The position numbers were made by a program, and so were the translations under genes. Shown piece by piece: positions 17,678 to 27,066 of a stretch of 64,000 nucleotides of DNA. The notes under the pieces were generated by a model. The model ran no database searches, was not told where the DNA came from, and saw nothing but the letters and a program-made list of their open reading frames with translations. The DNA lies in NCBI GenBank assembly GCA_963727285.1, contig CAVSFF010000001.1:62001-126000 (forward strand), written 5' to 3'. Numbering within the stretch: position 1 is the stretch's first letter; the number at the start of each line of letters is the position of its first letter. The DNA comes from CAITWD01 sp963727285. Its GTDB lineage: Bacteria > Actinomycetota > Thermoleophilia > Miltoncostaeales > Miltoncostaeaceae.

Positions 17678-18292
17678 ATGCAGGCAGATTCCACAGCCGT
17701 CATTCTGGTGGGATTCCAGAATGATTATTTTGGTTCGCGCGGCATCGTGCGCGGGATCCTCGACGACCCGTTTCGCATGGATGCCGTCCTGGCGAACACG
17801 CTGGGGCTGTTGCGTGCACTTGCCGATACGGAGGTCGCGCTGATCGCGACACCGATCGTCCTGCGTCCGGAAGCGTCGGAGCTCGGGATGCCCGACGGGA
17901 TCATGAAAGATCTTCGTGCCCTCGGCGCGTTTCGGGAGGGCACCGTCGGGGCCGACGCGGTTCCCGAAGTGGCCGCCTTCGGCGACCGCATCACCGTGGT
18001 TCCCGGCAAGGTCGGCTTCAACGCGTTCACGGCGACCGGACTCGAGGATGTCTTGCGCGACCGCGGCATCCGGGACGTCGTGATTGCCGGGGTGCTGACC
18101 AGCCTGTGTATCGACTCGACCGGGCGAGCCGCCTATGAGCGGGGGTACCGGGTCACCGTGCTCGCCGATTGCGCCGCCGGACGGACCCCGATCGAGCATG
18201 ACTTCTACTGTGCCAACATCTTCCCGCTCTACGGGCGCACCGCGCTCTCCGCGGCCCTGGTGGACGAGCTGACGCTCTCCACGGTCACCTGA
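17678..18292 (+). CDS. Isochorismatase-fold protein lacking the catalytic Asp (module copy 1)
   Basis: 204 residues with the isochorismatase/nicotinamidase (cysteine hydrolase) fold. The usual D-K-C triad is incomplete: the Asp of the canonical 'VDxQNDF' is Gly (VGFQNDYF, G12), while K111 (PGKVGFNAF) and C144 (TSLCIDSTGRAAYERGY) remain. The conserved block FYCANIFPLYG near the C-terminus is shared with the paralogue at 38602. It lies 22 bases before a hybrid histidine kinase, as the paralogue does. I infer a ligand-binding or regulatory role for the kinase rather than ordinary hydrolysis. A TATGGT -10-like element is at 17603-17608; AGGAAAG precedes the ATG. Confidence 0.8.
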   Translation: MQADSTAVILVGFQNDYFGSRGIVRGILDDPFRMDAVLANTLGLLRALADTEVALIATPIVLRPEASELGMPDGIMKDLRALGAFREGTVGADAVPEVAAFGDRITVVPGKVGFNAFTATGLEDVLRDRGIRDVVIAGVLTSLCIDSTGRAAYERGYRVTVLADCAAGRTPIEHDFYCANIFPLYGRTALSAALVDELTLSTVT

Positions 18293-18314
18293 TCGACGAG
18301 CGGCGGAAACGGAG

Positions 18315-20813
18315 ATGACCGAAACGACCGGCGGCGCACCCCATATCGCGCGCGACGCTGGCGTGGAAGCCACCCAGCGGCTGATCGAAGCGGTGGTCGA
18401 AGCCGATTCGCGCATGCGCCGGCGCCTGGACTTCGTCTCGGAAGCGATCTTCGAGGTCGACGGGCTCGGCGCCCTGGTGTACGTCAACCGGGCATGGACA
18501 ACCTTGACCGGGCGACCCGAGTCCGGCTCGCACGGGCGCCTGGTCTGGGACGAGTTCGCCGAGGACTACCGCGGGGCGGTGCGGGAGGTGGTCGCCGGTT
18601 CGGCCGCGCGCGTCACCGTGCCGCTGCTCCGGGAGGACGGCTCACGGGTCTGGGTCCGCCTGTCTGCGACGCCGATGCTGGACGGCGGAGCGATCGGCGC
18701 CCTCGACGACATCTCCGACGAGATCGCCACGCGCGACGAGCTCGCGATGCTGTCTGCGGTGGCGAGGTCGACGGACAGCCCCGTGATGATCACCGATTCC
18801 GGCGGCCGCATCGACTGGGTCAATCCCGCGTTCGAGCTCCGCACCGGCTACACGCTTGCCGAAGTCCGCGGCCGGCGCCCGGGAGCCGTGCTGCAGGGTC
18901 CCGAGACCGATCCGCGCGCCGTTGCGCGCCTCCGGACCGCCATCCGCGGTGGCAGATCGATCTCCGAAGAGCTGATCAACTACACCAAGTCGGGCGAGCC
19001 CTACTGGGCGCTGCTGCAGATCACCCCCGTCACCGACGACGAGGGTGCGGTGACGCGGTTCGTGGGCCTTCAGAGTGAGACCACCGAGCGCCGGCGCTAC
19101 GAACAGCAGATCCTTGACCACACCTCCGAGCTGGAGGCGCGGGTCGTCGCCCGGACCGCCGACTTGGCCAAGGCCAAGGATGCCGCCGAATCGGCCGTCC
19201 AGGCCCAGGGCGCCTTTCTCGCCATGATGAGCCACGAGATCCGCACATCGCTCAACGCGATTGTCGGGCTCTCCCGCCTGTGCCTGGGTACCGATCTCGA
19301 TGCGCGGCAACGCGACTACGTGGTCAAGACCGACCGGGCTGCACAGAACCTCGTGCGCATCGTCAACGACGTGCTCGACTTCTCGAAGATCGAGGCAGAT
19401 GCGCTCGAGCTTGAATTCCGGCCGGTCGATCTGCGCGCGGTGCTGGCGAATGTCGACGCGGTTGTCGGCAGCCTCGCCCGGGACAAGGGCCTCGAGTTTG
19501 TCGTCGATGATGCGGTTGCGGACCCGACGGGTCTCGTCGGTGACCCGTTCCGCTTGGAGCAGGTGCTCCTGAATCTGGGCGGAAACGCGGTCAAATTCAC
19601 CGCATCCGGGCAGGTGCGGATCGGGGCGCGGACGACGTCGGTGACCGACGAGCAGGTGACGCTCGAATTCCGGGTGACCGACACCGGAATCGGCCTTCAG
19701 CCGGACGAGCTCGACCGCATGTTCGATGCGTTCGCTCAGGCCGAGAGCTCGACGTCACGGCGCTTCGGCGGCACCGGGCTCGGGCTGACGATCTCCAAGC
19801 GCCTGATCGAGCGGATGGGTGGCGAGATTGCCGTCACGAGCGCACCGGGGGAAGGGACCACCTTTGTGGTCACCGTCCCGCTTGCCCGGGCAGGCTCGTC
19901 CGACGGCGATCCGGGCGCGGACGCCGACCTGGACGTGCGGTCCGACCGTCACCTGGGGCGCCTTGTCGGTGCGCGGATCCTCGTCGCCGAAGACGATCCC
20001 TTCGCCGAGCAGATCATTCGCGAAACCCTTGCCGCCGCCGGCGCCCACGTCACGATCGCGCGCCGCGGACAGGATGTGCTGGACCGGGTCGACCACGACG
20101 ACGTGTTCGACATCGTGCTGATGGATGTTCAACTGCCGGACATGGACGGACTCGAGGTCACGAGACGCTTGCGGGCCGATGCCATGGCCGCCGGCCTGAT
20201 CGTGATCGCGATGACCGCCGGTACCGGCATCGGCGACCGTGATGCCTGCCGTGGCGCCGGGATGGACGATTTCGAATCAAAGCCGGTCGTGCCCGAGCGC
20301 CTGTTCGCGACGCTCGCGCGGTGGCTCCCGGACCGGGACGTGTCCGCAGCGGACGAGGCGCCCCGGAGTGTTGACCCCGTCCCGGACGTTGCACCGGCGC
20401 CGCCGAAGGGGATGGCCGAGATGTTGCGGGCCGATTCGGCCCAGTTGCGGCGCCTCGCGGCACTGTCCATCGCGCCGCTGGACTCCTCCGGTCTCCTGGC
20501 AATGCTCAACGGCGACCACGACCAGCTGGTGCGGCTGATCGCGCTGTTTCTCGAGACCTCCCGCGAGGCCCTCGATCGGATCGACACCGCCTGGGCGCGG
20601 CGGGACCTCGTGGCCCTGAGCCACATCGTGCACCCCCTCAAGGCGAGCGCGTCGACCGTCGGCGCGAGTCCGCTCGCATCGCTGTGCCGCGACATCGAGA
20701 CCGCCTGCCAGGGGGGGGATCTCGTGGGCGCCGAGCGCCTGCTGGCCCGGTTGCGCCCGACCTTCGAGCGCGTTGCTGCGGCCGTCGACGCGGCAGGGGG
20801 CGGGGCGGGATGA
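18315..20813 (+). CDS. PAS-PAS hybrid histidine kinase with REC and HPt domains
   Basis: 832 residues, no membrane segments, so a cytoplasmic sensor. Order: N-terminal helix (EATQRLIEAVVEADSRMRRR), PAS1 (about 38-140), PAS2 (about 145-260), coiled linker, HisKA with MMSHEIR (H307), HATPase (GGTGLGLTISK), REC with phosphoacceptor D604 (MDVQLPDMDG), and an HPt domain with H773 (VHPLKAS). PAS2 has the LQGP and NYTKSG signatures of LOV-type PAS domains, but the flavin-adduct Cys position reads GRRPGAVLQGP, so it is not a classical photoreceptor. Its ATGA overlap with the REC-EAL gene indicates a His-Asp-His-Asp relay to c-di-GMP turnover. Confidence 0.93.
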   Translation: MTETTGGAPHIARDAGVEATQRLIEAVVEADSRMRRRLDFVSEAIFEVDGLGALVYVNRAWTTLTGRPESGSHGRLVWDEFAEDYRGAVREVVAGSAARVTVPLLREDGSRVWVRLSATPMLDGGAIGALDDISDEIATRDELAMLSAVARSTDSPVMITDSGGRIDWVNPAFELRTGYTLAEVRGRRPGAVLQGPETDPRAVARLRTAIRGGRSISEELINYTKSGEPYWALLQITPVTDDEGAVTRFVGLQSETTERRRYEQQILDHTSELEARVVARTADLAKAKDAAESAVQAQGAFLAMMSHEIRTSLNAIVGLSRLCLGTDLDARQRDYVVKTDRAAQNLVRIVNDVLDFSKIEADALELEFRPVDLRAVLANVDAVVGSLARDKGLEFVVDDAVADPTGLVGDPFRLEQVLLNLGGNAVKFTASGQVRIGARTTSVTDEQVTLEFRVTDTGIGLQPDELDRMFDAFAQAESSTSRRFGGTGLGLTISKRLIERMGGEIAVTSAPGEGTTFVVTVPLARAGSSDGDPGADADLDVRSDRHLGRLVGARILVAEDDPFAEQIIRETLAAAGAHVTIARRGQDVLDRVDHDDVFDIVLMDVQLPDMDGLEVTRRLRADAMAAGLIVIAMTAGTGIGDRDACRGAGMDDFESKPVVPERLFATLARWLPDRDVSAADEAPRSVDPVPDVAPAPPKGMAEMLRADSAQLRRLAALSIAPLDSSGLLAMLNGDHDQLVRLIALFLETSREALDRIDTAWARRDLVALSHIVHPLKASASTVGASPLASLCRDIETACQGGDLVGAERLLARLRPTFERVAAAVDAAGGGAG

Positions 20814-22045
20814 CGGCGACAATTGCCCCCCTGACCTCGCTGAAGGTCCTGATCATCGATGACGACCGCTTCATGCTCGCCTTCGAGGAGCAATTGGTGC
20901 GGACGTTCGGCGTCGTCGATGTGGAGGTCGCCGGCGACGGGCGCCTGGCCAGGCAGATGGTCGACGACCCCGATTCGTGTCCCGATGCGATCGTGTGCGA
21001 TCTCGACATGCCGGAAATGGACGGCATCGAGTTCATCCACTATCTGTCCGACCGCGGTTTCGCCGGAGGGGTGATCGTCGCGTCCGGTGCCGGCGATCGG
21101 ATCGTGGCCTCGGTCGGTGCGCTGGTGCGAAGTCTCGACCTCCATCTGGTGGCGTCGTTAACCAAGCCCGTCGATCCCGACACGCTGCGCGAGGCACTGT
21201 CACTCATCCAGTCACGGGCCGCCCGCCTGCCCGGGGACGGTCGCGTTGCGGCCCGATTTGCGACGCTCGACGGCGATGATGTTCGGGCCGGAATCGCCGC
21301 GGGCTACGCCGACATCTGCGTTCAGCCGCAGGTCGGAGTCGCCGATCGGCGCGTCGTCGGGGTCGAGGTGCTGCTGCGCTGGACCGATCCGGAGCGCGGG
21401 ATCCTGTCGCCGACGGCGGTGGTGCCCGTCGCCGAAGACGCCGGCCTGATCGATGAGCTCACCCTCGCGATCTACCGTCGCGCGGTCGCATGCCTGTCGG
21501 CGTGCCGCGCAGCCGGCTTCGACCTGCGCGTGTCGGTCAACCTGTCGACGTTGAATCTCCATCGCCTCGACCTGCCGGAACGCCTGCTGAAGATCGCCCA
21601 AGACGCGGGCGTGCCCACCGGGCAGATCGTGCTCGAGGTCACCGAGAGCCGCCTCATCGAGGACGTCTCGGCCAGTCTCGAGGTGCTCGGCCGCCTCAGG
21701 CTGCACGGGTTCGGCCTCTCCGTCGACGATTTCGGCACCGGGTATTCGAGCCTCGAGCTTCTGCGACAGCTGCCGTTCAATGAGCTGAAGGTCGACCAGA
21801 CGTTCGTACGCGGCGCGCGCACGGACAGCGGCGCGCGGGCGATCATCGGGTCCGCCGTGGCGCTCGGCCGCAACCTCGGCATGCGGGTCGTGGTCGAGGG
21901 CGTCGAGACGGATGTCGACTGGGAACTGGTCAAGCAGTTCCGGTGCGACGCGATCCAGGGGTACTACGTCGCCCATCCGATGCCGGCCGGCGAGTTCCAC
22001 GAGTGGCTCGACGCGTGGAACGCCATCGGGGCGGAGGGGTTCTAG
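20810..22045 (+). CDS. Response regulator with c-di-GMP phosphodiesterase (REC-EAL)
   Basis: 411 residues: receiver domain (1-about 130, phosphoacceptor D64 in CDLDMPEMDG), a linker, then an EAL domain. EAL signature is EVLLRW (EVL variant). Other catalytic and metal-binding blocks are present: VNLST, LEVTES, VDDFGTGYSS, LKVDQ and VVEGVET. An active phosphodiesterase is therefore likely. ATG 20810 overlaps the kinase stop, so the kinase's HPt is the obvious phosphodonor. No equivalent gene follows the second kinase copy. Confidence 0.92.
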   Translation: MTATIAPLTSLKVLIIDDDRFMLAFEEQLVRTFGVVDVEVAGDGRLARQMVDDPDSCPDAIVCDLDMPEMDGIEFIHYLSDRGFAGGVIVASGAGDRIVASVGALVRSLDLHLVASLTKPVDPDTLREALSLIQSRAARLPGDGRVAARFATLDGDDVRAGIAAGYADICVQPQVGVADRRVVGVEVLLRWTDPERGILSPTAVVPVAEDAGLIDELTLAIYRRAVACLSACRAAGFDLRVSVNLSTLNLHRLDLPERLLKIAQDAGVPTGQIVLEVTESRLIEDVSASLEVLGRLRLHGFGLSVDDFGTGYSSLELLRQLPFNELKVDQTFVRGARTDSGARAIIGSAVALGRNLGMRVVVEGVETDVDWELVKQFRCDAIQGYYVAHPMPAGEFHEWLDAWNAIGAEGF

Positions 22046-22112
22046 CCGTCGCTCGCCCGGATGTTCGCCGAACGGCCCCCCGGCGGCGCCTGGGGCGACG
22101 GGCCCGAGGCGG

Positions 22113-22331
22113 TCAGAACAGCGGGGGGTACCGCTCCAGCAGCTCCTTATGGCGGCGCGAACGCTCCTCGGCTGCGAGCTCGGCGGGATCTCCGCTCTTG
22201 TCGCGCAGCCGACGCAGCGTCTCGAGGATCTCCGAGCGACGCTGTTCGCGGGCACGGGCGTCCTGGTCCGCGCGGCGCATCGCCCGTCGGTACGAGCTGT
22301 TGTCGTCGGCAAACAATGGCGGCATGTGCAC
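22113..22331 (-). CDS. Small charged helical protein
   Basis: 72 residues from GTG 22331 (ATG 22325 is two codons later). Mostly Arg/Glu-rich amphipathic helix (RRADQDARAREQRRSEILE...), with PPLF both near the N-terminus and at the very end. Third codon positions are strongly GC-biased on this strand, supporting a real gene. Function unknown. Converges with the REC-EAL gene. Confidence 0.55.
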   Translation of the reverse strand: MHMPPLFADDNSSYRRAMRRADQDARAREQRRSEILETLRRLRDKSGDPAELAAEERSRRHKELLERYPPLF

Positions 22332-22390
22332 CCCAGGGTAGCGAAGACCTCGGCGGGTGGCGCGGGCAGCGGCATGTCGCTACGGTCAGC

Positions 22391-22425
22391 GTTGCACGCC
22401 GCGTTGCACGCTGGCGTTTGCTCGC
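22391..22425 (+). repeat. Short direct repeats upstream of mreB
   Basis: GTTGCACGC at 22391-22399 and 22403-22411, plus a degenerate third unit GTTTGCTCGC at 22416-22425, giving 12-13 base periodicity. They lie just upstream of a TAGTAT -10-like element (22448-22453). A regulator-binding array for the mre operon is possible. Confidence 0.35.
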
Positions 22426-22507
22426 TCGCAGCAGGCCAATCCTCGGCTAGTATCGGCCGGCATGGTGCCCTGCGGGACGGGGCAGAACCACGGCAAGGAG
22501 CAGTCCG

Positions 22508-23551
22508 ATCGGGTTCATCGGGTACCTGACCGGGTTTGGTGGCCGCGACATGGCCGTCGACCTCGGCACCGCGAATACGCTGGTGTACGTCCGCGGACGC
22601 GGAATCGTGCTCTCCGAGCCATCGGTCGTCGCCATCGATCAGCGCACCAACGAGGTCCACGCGGTCGGGATCGAAGCCAAGCGGATGTTGGGGCGCACGC
22701 CGGGCAACATCACGGCCATCCGTCCGCTCAAAGACGGCGTGATCGCGGACTTCGACGTCACCGAACAAATGCTCCGCCACTTCATCCAGAAGGTGCATCA
22801 AAACCGCTGGGCGCATCCGCGCGTGGTGGTCTGCGTGCCCTCCGGCGTGACCGGGGTCGAAAAGCGCGCTGTCGAAGAGGCGACCCTCTCGGCCGGCGCC
22901 CGGCAGGCGTACCTGATCGAGGAGCCGATGGCCGCAGCGATCGGCGCGGGGCTACCCGTCGCCGAGCCGACGGGCAACATGGTCGTCGACATCGGTGGCG
23001 GCACGACGGAAGTTGCCGTGATCTCCCTCGGGGGCATCGTCGTTGCCCAGTCGATCCGCGTCGGTGGCGACGAGATGGACGAAGCGATCATCAACTGGGT
23101 CAAGCGCGAGTACAAGTTGATGATCGGCAGCCAGACCTCGGAAGAGGTCAAGCTGGAAATCGGATCCGCCTACCCGCTCCCGGAAGAGGTGCAGGCCGAG
23201 ATCCGGGGCCGGGACATGATCACCGGTCTACCGAAGACCGTGGTGCTGTCCTCCGAAGAGGTTCGCGAGGCGCTTGAGGAGCCGGTCAGCCAGATCGTCG
23301 ATGCGGTCAAGAGCACGCTCGACAAGACCCCGCCCGAGCTCGCCTCGGACATCATGGATCGCGGCATCATGCTGGCCGGCGGCGGTGCCCTCCTGCAGGG
23401 GCTGGATGAGCGCCTGCGGCGGGAGACCGAGATGCCGATTCACGTCGCCGAGTCGCCGCTGACCTGCGTTGCCGTCGGCTCCGGACGATCCCTGGAAGAA
23501 TTCGAGGTCATGAGGCGATCCAGCAAGGGACGTTCGCGCCGCCGCTACTGA
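22508..23551 (+). CDS. mreB: Rod shape-determining protein MreB
   Basis: Actin-like filament protein guiding lateral wall synthesis. Phosphate-1 loop AVDLGTANTLVYVRG, PSGVT, VVDIGGGTTEVAV and the C-terminal LAGGGALLQGL are intact. The first ATG in frame is 22550 (MAVDLGT), but the frame upstream reads GFIGYLTGFGGRD, matching normal MreB N-termini, and contains no ATG/GTG/TTG. AAGGAG (22495-22500) lies 7 bases before ATC 22508, so I propose an ATC start (347 residues, typical). If wrong, the gene starts at 22550. First gene of the mreBCD-mrdA-rodA operon. Confidence 0.93.
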   Translation: MGFIGYLTGFGGRDMAVDLGTANTLVYVRGRGIVLSEPSVVAIDQRTNEVHAVGIEAKRMLGRTPGNITAIRPLKDGVIADFDVTEQMLRHFIQKVHQNRWAHPRVVVCVPSGVTGVEKRAVEEATLSAGARQAYLIEEPMAAAIGAGLPVAEPTGNMVVDIGGGTTEVAVISLGGIVVAQSIRVGGDEMDEAIINWVKREYKLMIGSQTSEEVKLEIGSAYPLPEEVQAEIRGRDMITGLPKTVVLSSEEVREALEEPVSQIVDAVKSTLDKTPPELASDIMDRGIMLAGGGALLQGLDERLRRETEMPIHVAESPLTCVAVGSGRSLEEFEVMRRSSKGRSRRRY

Positions 23552-23579
23552 GCCGGCGCGTCGTCCGTCGCCGACTCCG

Positions 23580-24491
23580 GTGAGCAACCAGGGCAACAGT
23601 CCACTCGCGCAGCGCCGCGCCCTGACGCGCCGCCTGATCATCGGCGGCCTCGTCCTCCTGTGCGTGATCGTCCTGTCGTTCTACGGGCGTGAGTCGGGGG
23701 GCGGACCGCTCCACGGCCTGCAGGGGAGCGCGGGCACCGTGGTGACGCCGCTCCAGGACGGTGTGAGCCGCGCCGTCCAACCGGTGCGCAACGCCTGGGA
23801 CTGGGCCACGAGCCTGGTCAACGCGCGCGACCGGGCGGCCCAGCTCGCCAAGGAGAATCAGCAGTTGCGCAGCGAGCTGATCCAGGCGCAATTCAACTCC
23901 GAGGAGAATCTGCGTCTGAACGCGGTGCGCGGACTCGGGCACCAGTGGAGTACCGACTACACCCAGGTGCCGGCGGACATCATCGCCTGGTCGGCGTCGC
24001 CGTACTACGAAGAGGCCCGCATCGACAAGGGCACCAACAACGGCGTGATCGTCAACTCGCCGGTGCTCGCCAACAGCGGTTCCGGGCCCGGGCTGGCCGG
24101 TATCGTGACCCAAGCCGGGCCGATCAGCGCGACGATCGCCTTCCTGTCGCAGCCGCAGACCAGCGTCGGCGTCACGATCTCACAGTCGAGCTCCGCCTTC
24201 GGGATCCTGCAGCCGACCGCACCGGGCGCGTTCCAGATCGTCGGGATCCCCGCCAGCAAGCCGGTCGCCAACGGTGACGTCGTCTACACCGCCGGGTTTG
24301 AGCGCCTCGGGCAGCTGTCGATCTATCCGCGCGGCATCCCGGTCGGGGTCGTCGAGGGCGTCGGGCACCGCGAAGCCGACGTCCAGCAGACGGTGCAGGT
24401 CGTGCCGTTCGTCACCTCCAGCTCGCTTGCGTACGTCGTCGCCCTGGCCCCGAAGAGTGCGCTGGCCAAGCAGCGCGCGACCACGCCGTGA
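23580..24491 (+). CDS. mreC: Rod shape-determining protein MreC
   Basis: Bitopic elongasome scaffold, 303 residues. Short cytoplasmic N-terminus, one membrane helix (about 18-37), a coiled coil (residues about 80-110, ARDRAAQLAKENQQLRSEL), then two beta-barrel domains with DKGTNNGV and GDVVYTAG motifs. GTG start. mreD begins at an overlapping GTGA. Confidence 0.93.
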   Translation: MSNQGNSPLAQRRALTRRLIIGGLVLLCVIVLSFYGRESGGGPLHGLQGSAGTVVTPLQDGVSRAVQPVRNAWDWATSLVNARDRAAQLAKENQQLRSELIQAQFNSEENLRLNAVRGLGHQWSTDYTQVPADIIAWSASPYYEEARIDKGTNNGVIVNSPVLANSGSGPGLAGIVTQAGPISATIAFLSQPQTSVGVTISQSSSAFGILQPTAPGAFQIVGIPASKPVANGDVVYTAGFERLGQLSIYPRGIPVGVVEGVGHREADVQQTVQVVPFVTSSSLAYVVALAPKSALAKQRATTP

Positions 24492-25078
24492 GTTCGCGGC
24501 CTCCGATGATCATCTCGGCCGCGGGGCCCGGCACCCCGTCCGCGGGAGAGGTCATGCGGGCGCCGCGGCTGTGGGCGGTTGCACTGATCATCGTGGTGGC
24601 GGCGCTGCTGCAGGTCTCGCTGATGCCGTTCATCCAGGTGGCGCGCGGCGTACCGGATGTCCTGGTGTGTGCCGTCGTGGCGGTCGGGCTGCAACGTGGA
24701 TCGCTCGTCGGCGCCGTTGCGGGGGCCGCGGGCGGATTCATCGTCGAACTCACCTCCCCGGTCGGGACCCTGGGTGCACTCGCGCTGCTGTATCTGGTCG
24801 TAGGATGGGGTGCGGGGCGACTGTGCGGCCGCGACGAGGTGCGCGGCCTGCTGGCGCCCGTGGTGCTGTGTCTGGTCGCCGAGTTCATCGTGCAGGCCGG
24901 TGACGTGTTCGCGCAGCTCCTGCTGGCCCGACCTCTCGAATTCGGTGATGTTGTGCGCACCCTGATGGCATCCGTAATCCTGACCGGACTCGTGGCGATC
25001 CCCGTCCTCGGGGTCACGCGCTGGCTGCTCGGCGCGCCCCGGTCGGTGGAGCCGTTTGTCGTCTCGGGAGACATGTGA
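24488..25078 (+). CDS. mreD: Rod shape-determining protein MreD
   Basis: Integral membrane elongasome component, 196 residues, with about five hydrophobic segments after a 25-residue N-terminal extension. Family-typical PFIQVARGVPDVLV and GFIVELTSPVGTLGAL stretches. Identified by hydrophobicity and by position between mreC and the PBP2 gene; GTG overlaps the mreC stop. Confidence 0.88.
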   Translation: MSSRPPMIISAAGPGTPSAGEVMRAPRLWAVALIIVVAALLQVSLMPFIQVARGVPDVLVCAVVAVGLQRGSLVGAVAGAAGGFIVELTSPVGTLGALALLYLVVGWGAGRLCGRDEVRGLLAPVVLCLVAEFIVQAGDVFAQLLLARPLEFGDVVRTLMASVILTGLVAIPVLGVTRWLLGAPRSVEPFVVSGDM

Positions 25079-27066
25079 GCTCGCGTCTGGTGTCGCCCGC
25101 CGACGGACCCGGGGGCCCGGGCCGCCGCCGCCAACGCCCGCTCAACCCGCGGACGGCGTTCAGGATTGCGGTCATCGGCGCGGTCGCACTGGGCGCAGTC
25201 TGCATCCTGGTCGTGCGCCTGTGGTTCATGCAGGTCATCGACGCCCAGGGGTATGCCCAGGCGGCATCATCAAACGCCGTCCGCACCCTCGTCGTGCCGG
25301 CGCCGCGCGGGTTCATCACCGACCGCTCCGGGCATGTGGTGCTGGCCGACGACGTGCCGAGCATCAACGTCGTCGCCTTTCCCCTCGAGCTGACCGGTGC
25401 GCGCCGCCTGACCGAAATGCGGACGCTGGCGCCGTTGCTGCACACCAGTTCGACCCATCTGATGCGGACCATGGCGCGCGGCCAGACGGCCTCGCCGTAC
25501 GAGCCGGTCGTCCTGGCCGAGAACATCTCGGAGACCCAGCACGCGGTCATCTCCGAGCGGATCCGGCAGTTTCCCGGGGTCGAGCTCGAGAACGCCTACC
25601 AGCGCAACTATCCGCTGGTGACGACCGCAGCCCACATCCTCGGGTACACGAGTCTGATCACCCAGGCCGAGTACAAGTCCTACCTCGCCAAGGGATATGC
25701 CGGGACCGAGCAGGTCGGCCAGGCCGGGCTCGAGGCCCAGTACGAGCAATACCTGCGCGGGGTTCCCGGTCAGACCCAGGTCGAGGTCGACGCCTCGGGC
25801 AATCCGGTCGGCGCCGCGCCCCTGTCGTCGACCCCCCCGGTCCAGGGCGACACCCTGCAGCTGTCGATCGACATGCCGACCCAGCGGGCGCTCGAGGCCG
25901 AGCTGCGCCAGCGGGTGCAGTCGATCGGCCGGGCGACCGGGGCGGCCGGCGTGGCGATGGATCCGAGGACGGGCCAGATCCTGGCGATGGCCTCGTATCC
26001 GAGCTTCGACCCGAACGCCTTCGTCCAGCACAGCCCCCACAACAATCGCCTGGTGACCCAATACGAGACGAGCAAGAGCTTCGTCCTGCTCAACCGGGCG
26101 ATCAACTCGTATCCGCCGGGTTCGACGTTCAAGCCGGTGACCGCCCTCAGCGCGCTGCAGCTCGGGATTCTGCGCGCCAACGAGCTGATCGACGGCCCGT
26201 CGGAGATCAAGCTCTCCGGGACCGTGTTCCCGAACTTCCAGAAGGAGAACAACGGCCTCATCACGCTGCCGGTGGCGCTCGAGGTCTCCTCCGACACGTA
26301 CTTCTACCAAGTCGGGTATCGCTTCTGGGGGGCTCACGAGCGCGTGGCGGGTCTGACCAACGCCAACACCGGACTGCAGGAGCAAGCGATGGCCCAGCGG
26401 TTCGGCTTCGGGTCGACGACCGGGCTCGACCTGCCCGGCGAAGATCCGGGCCGCGTTCCGACGCCGAAATGGAAGGCCGTCAACTTCGGGTACACCCACT
26501 CCTACCTGCTCGACCACTGGATTCCCGGCGACAACATCAACATGGCCGTCGGCCAGGGCAACCTGCTGGCGACGCCGATGCAGATGGCCGTCGCCTACGC
26601 GGCGATCGCCAACGGCGGGAATGTCGTCACGCCGACGCTCGGGATGACGGTGACCAATCCCAGCGGCGGTGTCGTCCGACAGCTGTCGGGGGTCACGCCG
26701 CCGCGTCCCCTGGGGATCAATCCCGCCTACCTGGGCGTCGTCCGCGAGGGCATGCGTCTGGTGACCCAGGGGGGCCAGGGGACGGCCTCCGGGGTGTTCA
26801 GCCCCGTCGCGGCCGCGGGCGGCCCGGTCGTCGCCGGCAAGACCGGCACCGCCCAGTCGGGCACCAAGACCCAGGCCGACCATTCCTGGTTCGTCGGTTT
26901 TGCGCCGTTCAACAACCCGAAGATCGTCGTGGCGATCATCATCGAACACGGCGGGGTCGGCGCCATCGGGGCCGCACCCGCGGTGTGTGGCACGATTGCG
27001 GCGTATGGGCCAACCAAGTTCAACCCGCACCTGTGCGGCACGGCGGGCGCGGTGAAGTCGAATTGA
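25075..27066 (+). CDS. mrdA: Penicillin-binding protein 2 (peptidoglycan transpeptidase)
   Basis: Elongation-specific class B PBP, 663 residues. Cytoplasmic basic tail, one membrane helix (about 29-50), a PBP dimerisation domain (PRGFITDRSGHVV), and a transpeptidase domain with S350-T-F-K353, S405-S-D407 (SxN position) and K589-T-G. The active-site Ser acylates the pentapeptide. GTG overlaps the mreD stop; TGA overlaps the proposed rodA TTG start. Confidence 0.95.
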   Translation: MSSRLVSPADGPGGPGRRRQRPLNPRTAFRIAVIGAVALGAVCILVVRLWFMQVIDAQGYAQAASSNAVRTLVVPAPRGFITDRSGHVVLADDVPSINVVAFPLELTGARRLTEMRTLAPLLHTSSTHLMRTMARGQTASPYEPVVLAENISETQHAVISERIRQFPGVELENAYQRNYPLVTTAAHILGYTSLITQAEYKSYLAKGYAGTEQVGQAGLEAQYEQYLRGVPGQTQVEVDASGNPVGAAPLSSTPPVQGDTLQLSIDMPTQRALEAELRQRVQSIGRATGAAGVAMDPRTGQILAMASYPSFDPNAFVQHSPHNNRLVTQYETSKSFVLLNRAINSYPPGSTFKPVTALSALQLGILRANELIDGPSEIKLSGTVFPNFQKENNGLITLPVALEVSSDTYFYQVGYRFWGAHERVAGLTNANTGLQEQAMAQRFGFGSTTGLDLPGEDPGRVPTPKWKAVNFGYTHSYLLDHWIPGDNINMAVGQGNLLATPMQMAVAYAAIANGGNVVTPTLGMTVTNPSGGVVRQLSGVTPPRPLGINPAYLGVVREGMRLVTQGGQGTASGVFSPVAAAGGPVVAGKTGTAQSGTKTQADHSWFVGFAPFNNPKIVVAIIIEHGGVGAIGAAPAVCGTIAAYGPTKFNPHLCGTAGAVKSN

